From positions 61,676 through 125,675 of the forward strand of contig JBGALI010000017.1 in NCBI GenBank assembly GCA_044223975.1: a stretch of DNA of 64,000 nt, written 5' to 3'. Positions 59,521-64,000 of the stretch are shown one piece after another. The position numbers were made by a program, and so were the translations under genes. Below the pieces are notes generated by a model, which worked only from the letters and a program-made list of their open reading frames with translations, was not told the origin of the DNA and searched no databases. The stretch is from CAZCPB01 sp044223975. GTDB taxonomy: Bacteria; Planctomycetota; Phycisphaerae; Phycisphaerales; UBA1924. Position 1 is the stretch's first letter. Each line of letters opens with the position of its first letter.

Positions 59521-60582
59521 ATGACGAATCACCCGAGGATTCGCGGCCGGGCGTTCACGCTGATCGAGCTTCTGGTCGTGATCTCGATCATCGCGCTCCT
59601 GATCGGGATTCTGCTGCCGGCCATCGGCGGGGCCCGACGCGCGGGGCGGCTCACGCTGTGCACCAACAACCTCAAGCAGTTCGGCAACGCCCTGGGAACC
59701 TACGCCGCGGACTTCCAGGACCGCATCTACGCCTTCACGTGGCGCCGGGGTGACAGCCCGCACAAGAAGATCACCGGCGGGTTCTGGCCCGCGGCGACCG
59801 ACGACGTCATGGCCGCCGCGCAGCAGGCGGTGGACATCATCGAGCGCCGCGGTGACCGGCCGGACTTCACGGGCGCGGGGCTGATCGGGTCGTGGATTCC
59901 GCACTGGTACTACACGCACCTGGTGCTGCAGGATTACCTCAACAGCCGGCTTCCGGAGCAACTGGTCGCGTGCCCCGAGGACCAGTACCGGCTGGCGTGG
60001 CAGAAGTCGCCGCGCCCGCCGCAGTGGCCCACGAACTTCAGCCCGGTGCCCGACCCCTCGACCGGCCAGCCGGGGATGCGCTGGCCGTACAGCGCCAGCT
60101 ACGTGTGGACTCCCGCGTCGTACGAGCGCACGGCCAAGCCCGCGGACCGGCTCAGCCAGGACGGACTGCCGTGGAACACCGTGAGCACCCCCGGCGGCGC
60201 GGTGCTGGGGGGGCGGCGGCTGGGCGACTGCGTCTTTGCCTCGAGCAAGGTGCTGGTGTATGACATGGTCGAACGCCACATCAACAAGCGGCGATCGTTC
60301 CACGCGTACGACGATGTGCGTCAGCCGCTGGTGTTCTTTGATGCGTCGGTGCGCGTGATGCTCGCCAAGAACTGCAACCGCGGCTGGCGCCCCAACGACC
60401 CGACGAACCGCGGTTCCTCGCGAATCACCTACGACATGCCCGCGGCGGGTCCGAACGCGTGGATGCCGGCGCCGCGGCGAACGGGTGGCGACACGGTGCC
60501 CGGCCTGTACCTGTGGACGCGGGGCGGGATCGCGGGGATCGACTTTGGAGGCAGCGAGGTGAACACAGGGCAGTCGCCGTGA
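59521..60582 (+). CDS. type IV pilin-like (pseudopilin) protein, copy 2
   Basis: A 353-residue protein with the prepilin start RGRAFTLIELLVVISIIALL (cleavage expected before Phe, Ala at -1), a hydrophobic helix of about 24 residues and a large globular domain shared with the three neighbours. Shared signatures are DDVMAAAQQAVDIIERRGDR, WYYTHLVLQDYLNSRLPEQ, MRWPYSASY, FFDASVRVMLAKNCNRGWRP and the end IDFGGSEVNTGQ. It would be inserted in the inner membrane by a pseudopilus or type II secretion-like system after processing by prepilin peptidase. Neither PilD nor an assembly ATPase is in the window. It begins 71 bases after copy 1. Confidence 0.85.
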   Translation: MTNHPRIRGRAFTLIELLVVISIIALLIGILLPAIGGARRAGRLTLCTNNLKQFGNALGTYAADFQDRIYAFTWRRGDSPHKKITGGFWPAATDDVMAAAQQAVDIIERRGDRPDFTGAGLIGSWIPHWYYTHLVLQDYLNSRLPEQLVACPEDQYRLAWQKSPRPPQWPTNFSPVPDPSTGQPGMRWPYSASYVWTPASYERTAKPADRLSQDGLPWNTVSTPGGAVLGGRRLGDCVFASSKVLVYDMVERHINKRRSFHAYDDVRQPLVFFDASVRVMLAKNCNRGWRPNDPTNRGSSRITYDMPAAGPNAWMPAPRRTGGDTVPGLYLWTRGGIAGIDFGGSEVNTGQSP

Positions 60583-61117
60583 GTCTGTGGATGATCAGTT
60601 CGGAATTTGAGTGGGTGCCAGGTCCAGGAGTTGATCGAATTGAGCTGAGGTTCAGGGCCGAATGGGGTTGAAATTCCGATGCTTCTGTGGTTTGATGGAA
60701 TAGCTCCTTGTGCAATTCTTTGGAGCTTTGAAATCCGGGCCGTTCTGGCGCCGGGGAGGAAGGTGGAATGAAGGTTCGGCGTGCCCGCCTGGCTTGCGGG
60801 GTCATGCCATGGCATTCACCCGCGGCGGGTGTCCGGCGCGGTTCATCGCTTTGGCCACCGTGTCGGGACGACACGTTCGAAGGAGGCTGGGTGGTATGCC
60901 GTGGGAGCAGGGCCGGGGAGTAGCCTGGGTGCTGATTCGGTGGGGCTGGGAGGTCGCGGCCATGCCGCTCGAACAATGAATAATCAGGAAGATTCTGCAT
61001 CAGTTTGCACAGTTGCGGGTCGCGTGTTCGGATGGTAAAAAGATTTTGGGAGCCTGGGGTTCACAAAGGCCGTATAGTCACAGACCGCCACTCGGCGGGC
61101 TTGAGGAGCATCGTTCC
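60583..61117. other. 535-bp intergenic region between pseudopilin copies 2 and 3
   Basis: Less GC-rich than the surrounding genes, with no frame that looks coding. Near its right end TATAGT at 61073-61078 lies 39 bases ahead of copy 3 and may be a -10 box, but no good -35 box is spaced correctly. GAGGAG at 61102-61107 is the ribosome-binding site of copy 3. No RNA structure was recognised in the rest. Confidence 0.4.
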
Positions 61118-62173
61118 ATGCTGCACCGTTTTCGCCGTGGGTTTACCCTCATTGAGCTTCTGGTCGTCATCGCCATCATCGCCCTGCTGATCGGGATCCT
61201 GCTCCCGGCCATCGGCAACGCGCGCAAGGCGGCCCGCCTGCTCATCTGCCAGAACAACCTCAAGTCGTTCGGCAACTCGCTGGGCACCTATTCGGCCGAC
61301 TTCAAGGACACGATTTACTCGTTCACGTGGAAGGCCGGCGTCAATTACTCCGGCCAGACCGACGGGTACAGTGCGATCAATACCGCCACGACCGATGTGC
61401 AGGCGGCCGCGAATCAGGCCGTGAACATCATCCGCAAGCGCGGTGACCGGGCCGGCGGCCTCAACCCGGTAGTGCAGATCAACGGGTGGATCCCGCACAT
61501 CTACTACACGCACCTAGTGCTGCAGGACTATCTCAACTCGCGCCTCCCCGAAAAGATGGTGCTGTGCCCCGAGGACAAGTATCGCCTCCTCTGGCAGACG
61601 CAGCCTGTCAACCAGCTTTGGCCCCAGGCGTACACCCCTGTCCCTTCGACGGCCTCCGGCTCTGACGGACGCCGCTGGCCCTACAGCTCGAGCTATCTGT
61701 ATGCGGTCGCCTCGTTCGACAACAACCCTGAGCCCGAGCGTATCAGCCAAGATGGACTGACCTACGGCTTCTACAGTGTGGGCGGCAACTCAAACCTCGG
61801 CAACCTGAAGTTCAGCGAGGTCGCCTTCGCTTCGAGCAAGGTGATCAACTACGACAACGTGCAGCGCCACTACGGCCGGCAGAGCTATTTCGCCTACGAC
61901 GACGTGAAGCTCCCTGTGTCTTTCTTTGATGCCTCGGTGCGCATGGTCCTGATGAAGAACTGCAACCTAGGCTGGAAGCCCCGCAACGCCAAGGGCAAGG
62001 GTTGCTCCAAGATTACGTACGATGCCTCCACCTCCGGGCCCAACGCTTGGATGCCAATACCTCGCCAATTGACGGGTGACACCGTGAACGGCCTGTTTGC
62101 CTTCACGCGTGGCGGGCTGCACGGAATCGACTTCGGCGGCGGCGAGATCAACACCGGGCAGCCTGCCAACTAA
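61118..62173 (+). CDS. type IV pilin-like (pseudopilin) protein, copy 3
   Basis: A 351-residue member of the tandem family, with the canonical cleavage site RRG/FTLIELLVVIAIIALL at residues 7-8. The mature domain carries YSGQTDGYSAINTATTDVQA, AANQAVNIIRKRGDR, GWIPHIYYTHLVLQDYLNSR, RWPYSSSYLYAVASFD, FFDASVRMVLMKNCNLGWKP and the end GIDFGGGEINTGQ. Codon third positions are slightly less GC-rich than in copies 1 and 2. A GAGGAG ribosome-binding site precedes ATG 61118, and a perfect terminator follows, so it is probably a single-gene transcript. Confidence 0.88.
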   Translation: MLHRFRRGFTLIELLVVIAIIALLIGILLPAIGNARKAARLLICQNNLKSFGNSLGTYSADFKDTIYSFTWKAGVNYSGQTDGYSAINTATTDVQAAANQAVNIIRKRGDRAGGLNPVVQINGWIPHIYYTHLVLQDYLNSRLPEKMVLCPEDKYRLLWQTQPVNQLWPQAYTPVPSTASGSDGRRWPYSSSYLYAVASFDNNPEPERISQDGLTYGFYSVGGNSNLGNLKFSEVAFASSKVINYDNVQRHYGRQSYFAYDDVKLPVSFFDASVRMVLMKNCNLGWKPRNAKGKGCSKITYDASTSGPNAWMPIPRQLTGDTVNGLFAFTRGGLHGIDFGGGEINTGQPAN

Positions 62174-62197
62174 GGAGCTGCACGACGGTCCAATCAA

Positions 62198-62230
62198 CAA
62201 GCCCGGGCCCGCGCCCGGGCTTGTTTCTTT
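62198..62230 (+). terminator. Rho-independent terminator of pseudopilin copy 3
   Basis: A perfect 11-bp stem (CAAGCCCGGGC with GCCCGGGCTTG, 4-base loop CCGC) at 62198-62223 is followed directly by TTTCTTT. It starts 25 bases after the stop codon and separates copies 3 and 4 into different transcripts. Confidence 0.93.
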
Positions 62231-62350
62231 GTGAACGGGGCTGCGATGCTCTGGGCGGGCGGGGAAAAATGGCACGGTTTGCTGCGAAGGCCGTGGTACA
62301 CTTCCGATAAGGGAATGCAGGAAAGCACCGGGAAATTTAGGAGCCCGCCC

Positions 62351-63394
62351 ATGCGGCATGCGGCGCGTCGTGGTTTCACGCTGATCGAACTCCTCGTGGT
62401 CATCGCGATCATCGCGCTGCTCATCGGCATCCTGCTCCCGGCGATCAACAACGCGCGCAAGGTGGCACGCCTGGCGCTGTGCGAGAACAACCTCAAGCAG
62501 TTCGGCAACACGCTGGGAACCTACGGCGCCGACTTCAAGGACCTGATCTATGGGTTCTCTTGGAAGGCGAACGTCAGCTACGCCAATGAGGCGGACATCC
62601 CCTCGCTGGCGAACGCCAAGACCGATCTGCAGGCGGCCGCGAATCAGGCCGTGAACATCATTCGCAAGCGCGGGGACATGCCCACGCTGAACCAGATCAC
62701 GGGCTGGATCCCGCACATCCTGTACACGCACCTGGTGGTGCAGGACTATCTCAACAGCCGTCTGCCTGAGAAGATGGTGGCGTGCCCGGAGGACAAGGTG
62801 CGGTTGTCTTGGCAGGCCAACCCCAGGCCGCCGGCGTGGCCATCGGCGTTCAACCCTGCGGTGTTGCCTTCGGGAGCGACTGCCCCGGCGGGCAAGAGGT
62901 GGCCGTTCAGTTCGACGTACCAGGCGGTGGCCGCGGCGTTTGACGCGACATCAGTTCCGGCGGACCGGGTGAGTCAGGACGGGCTTCCGTTCTACAGCTA
63001 CAACGTGGGGGGCGCCGCGAAACTCGGCGGTCTGAAGATCGCGGACGCGACGTTCCCGGCCAACAAGGTGCTCTACTACGACTACCTGCAGCGGCACTAC
63101 GGCAAGGCCGAGAGCTTCTACGCGTACGACGACGTGCGACTTCCCTTGGCGTTCTTCGATGCGTCGGTGCGGGTGGTGCTGAACAAGAACTCCAACCGGG
63201 GCTGGAAGCCGCGCAACCCGATCGGCAAGAACCCGACGTTCATGGACTACACCGGTCAGGATCCGTATGAGCCCCCGCCGCGCAAGACGGGCGGCGACAT
63301 CGGCCTGGTCGGCGGGTTCGCGTGGACGCGCGGCGGCCTCCTGGGCAACGACTTCGGCGGCGGCGAGATCAACACCGGCCAGCCCTCGAGCTGA
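62351..63394 (+). CDS. type IV pilin-like (pseudopilin) protein, copy 4
   Basis: A 347-residue family member with cleavage site RRG/FTLIELLVVIAIIALL. It shares KTDLQAAANQAVNIIRKRGD, GWIPHILYTHLVVQDYLNSR, RWPFSSTYQAVAAAFD, FFDASVRVVLNKNSNRGWKP and the end NDFGGGEINTGQ with copies 1-3. The region around AAANQAVNIIRKRG is almost identical to copy 3 at DNA level. AGGAG at -12 to -8 supports ATG 62351 over the upstream ATG at 62315. A terminator follows. It may form the minor or tip pilins of a pseudopilus with its paralogs, but the C-terminal family is not one I can name. Confidence 0.88.
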   Translation: MRHAARRGFTLIELLVVIAIIALLIGILLPAINNARKVARLALCENNLKQFGNTLGTYGADFKDLIYGFSWKANVSYANEADIPSLANAKTDLQAAANQAVNIIRKRGDMPTLNQITGWIPHILYTHLVVQDYLNSRLPEKMVACPEDKVRLSWQANPRPPAWPSAFNPAVLPSGATAPAGKRWPFSSTYQAVAAAFDATSVPADRVSQDGLPFYSYNVGGAAKLGGLKIADATFPANKVLYYDYLQRHYGKAESFYAYDDVRLPLAFFDASVRVVLNKNSNRGWKPRNPIGKNPTFMDYTGQDPYEPPPRKTGGDIGLVGGFAWTRGGLLGNDFGGGEINTGQPSS

Positions 63395-63419
63395 TCGGGC
63401 TCGGCATCCGTGAACTTCC

Positions 63420-63455
63420 GCGCGGCCGCTCTTCGGGGCGGCCGTGCTTGTTTTT
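63420..63455 (+). terminator. Rho-independent terminator of pseudopilin copy 4
   Basis: The stem CGGCCGC/GCGGCCG (63423-63429 with 63438-63444), extended by GCG/TGC on both sides, has an 8-base loop TCTTCGGG and is followed by TTGTTTTT. It begins 26 bases after the stop codon. Confidence 0.85.
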
Positions 63456-63559
63456 GCCCCCATTTGGCGGCAGTTTCGGCACGGTGGGAGCGACGGGGCG
63501 GTTTCAAAGCGCGTATCTTGTGTCGGCGCGGCAGGCAGCCGCGACCCGGAGACCATCGC

Positions 63560-64000
63560 GTGAAAATCCTTGTCGTGGACAAGTTCGAGAAGGCGGGCAT
63601 CGAGGCGCTCAAGGGCACGGGCGCGGAGGTCGCGTACGAGCCCGAGGCGGGCGCGGCGATCGGCGCGGCGCTGGCGAAGGCCAAGCCCGACGTGCTGATC
63701 GTGCGATCGACGAAGGTGCCCGCCGCGGCGATGGACTCGGCGCCGGGCCTCAAGGGGATCATCCGCGCGGGGGCGGGCGTCGACAACATCGACGTGGGCT
63801 CGGCGACGTCGCGCGGCATCAAGGTGTGCAACTGTCCGGGGATGAACGCGGTGGCGGTGGCGGAGCTGGCGATGGGCCTGCTGCTGGCGTGCGACCGGCG
63901 GATCTGCGAGCAGACGGCCGAGGCCCGCGCCGGGAACTGGAACAAGAAGGAGTTCTCCAGGACGGGCGCCGGCGGGGCGCGGGGGCTCAAGGGCTCGACG
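63560..64000 (+). CDS. serA: D-3-phosphoglycerate dehydrogenase, N-terminal part
   Basis: The visible 147 residues (GTG start at 63560, runs off the right edge) match the substrate-domain start of D-3-phosphoglycerate dehydrogenase: MKILVVDKFEKAGIEAL, VLIVRSTKVPAAAMDSAPGL, IIRAGAGVDNIDVGSATSRG and VCNCPGMNAVAVAELAMGLLL. SerA oxidises 3-phosphoglycerate with NAD as the first step of serine synthesis. The NAD-binding GxGxxG and catalytic His lie beyond the window. A related 2-hydroxyacid dehydrogenase cannot be excluded. A GGAGA sequence precedes the GTG. Confidence 0.88.
   Translation, partial: MKILVVDKFEKAGIEALKGTGAEVAYEPEAGAAIGAALAKAKPDVLIVRSTKVPAAAMDSAPGLKGIIRAGAGVDNIDVGSATSRGIKVCNCPGMNAVAVAELAMGLLLACDRRICEQTAEARAGNWNKKEFSRTGAGGARGLKGST

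Noticed and set aside
62270..62285. TGGCACGGTTTGCT ahead of pseudopilin copy 4 as a sigma54 promoter
   Set aside because: The GG and GC elements are 8 (or 11) bases apart, not the 10 required, so the spacing is wrong.

Overview
The window is high-GC bacterial chromosome with dense, mostly short-spaced genes. It most likely comes from a planctomycete of the class Phycisphaerae. The evidence for this is: four tandem type IV pilin-like proteins with the FTLIELLVVIAIIALL start and a shared C-terminal half; zinc-ribbon membrane proteins with the CPxCxYDTRG...CPECG layout; secreted proteins with a short C-terminal PAP-hydrophobic-RRRR tail; a large LptD-type outer-membrane protein; and a lipoprotein built of DUF11-like repeats resembling the Chlamydia OmcB type. 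I see no transposase, prophage, CRISPR array, rRNA or replication origin. One tRNA gene is present.

Layout. 1-2 kb: end of an unknown gene, then a thiamine thiazole set on the minus strand (thiS, a DUF1569 protein, thiG). 2-4 kb: a secreted hypothetical and two tandem zinc-ribbon membrane paralogs. 4-16 kb: a metabolic and amino-acid block with an agmatinase/arginase-family enzyme, a DapB-like dehydrogenase, an alpha-oxoamine synthase, a sugar-type ABC permease with its binding protein (no ATPase in view), astD, astA, rtcB and a lysine-type class III aminotransferase. 16-24 kb: an FkbM methyltransferase, an M20 peptidase, an M48 peptidase, a BtpA-family protein and lptD. 24-30 kb: a PEP-CTERM-like protein, hisS, tilS, a degenerate receiver domain, ctaB, an endonuclease/phosphatase-family protein and tRNA-Arg(UCU). 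30-36 kb: the DUF11 lipoprotein with its own promoter and strong terminator, a GH127 glycosidase, a polyprenyl synthase and a lipoprotein.

36-46 kb: ispF, then an overlapping minus-strand operon (a 42-residue peptide, prmC, a small membrane protein, a TPR protein and an LPG-synthase-type membrane protein), tyrS, a B12-binding/MeaB fusion and a SpoIIE-type phosphatase. 46-53 kb: a PilZ protein and an overlapping minus-strand set scpB - lipoprotein - DUF58 - TgpA-like transglutaminase, then a PEP-CTERM-like protein and a membrane protein. 53-64 kb: rny, a lipoprotein, a PpiC-like chaperone, a zinc-ribbon/GYF-like protein, the four pseudopilins (the first broken by an in-frame TAG), two clear Rho-independent terminators and the start of serA.

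Most of the window is housekeeping. The observations most worth checking are the B12-binding/MeaB fusion with no mutase domain, the mosaic codon use and the insertion inside hisS, the nonsense-interrupted pseudopilin in its tandem family, the 55-bp hairpin repeat found at two distant intergenic sites, and the arginine/lysine catabolic grouping. Nothing here can be called a new defence or mobile system from sequence alone.
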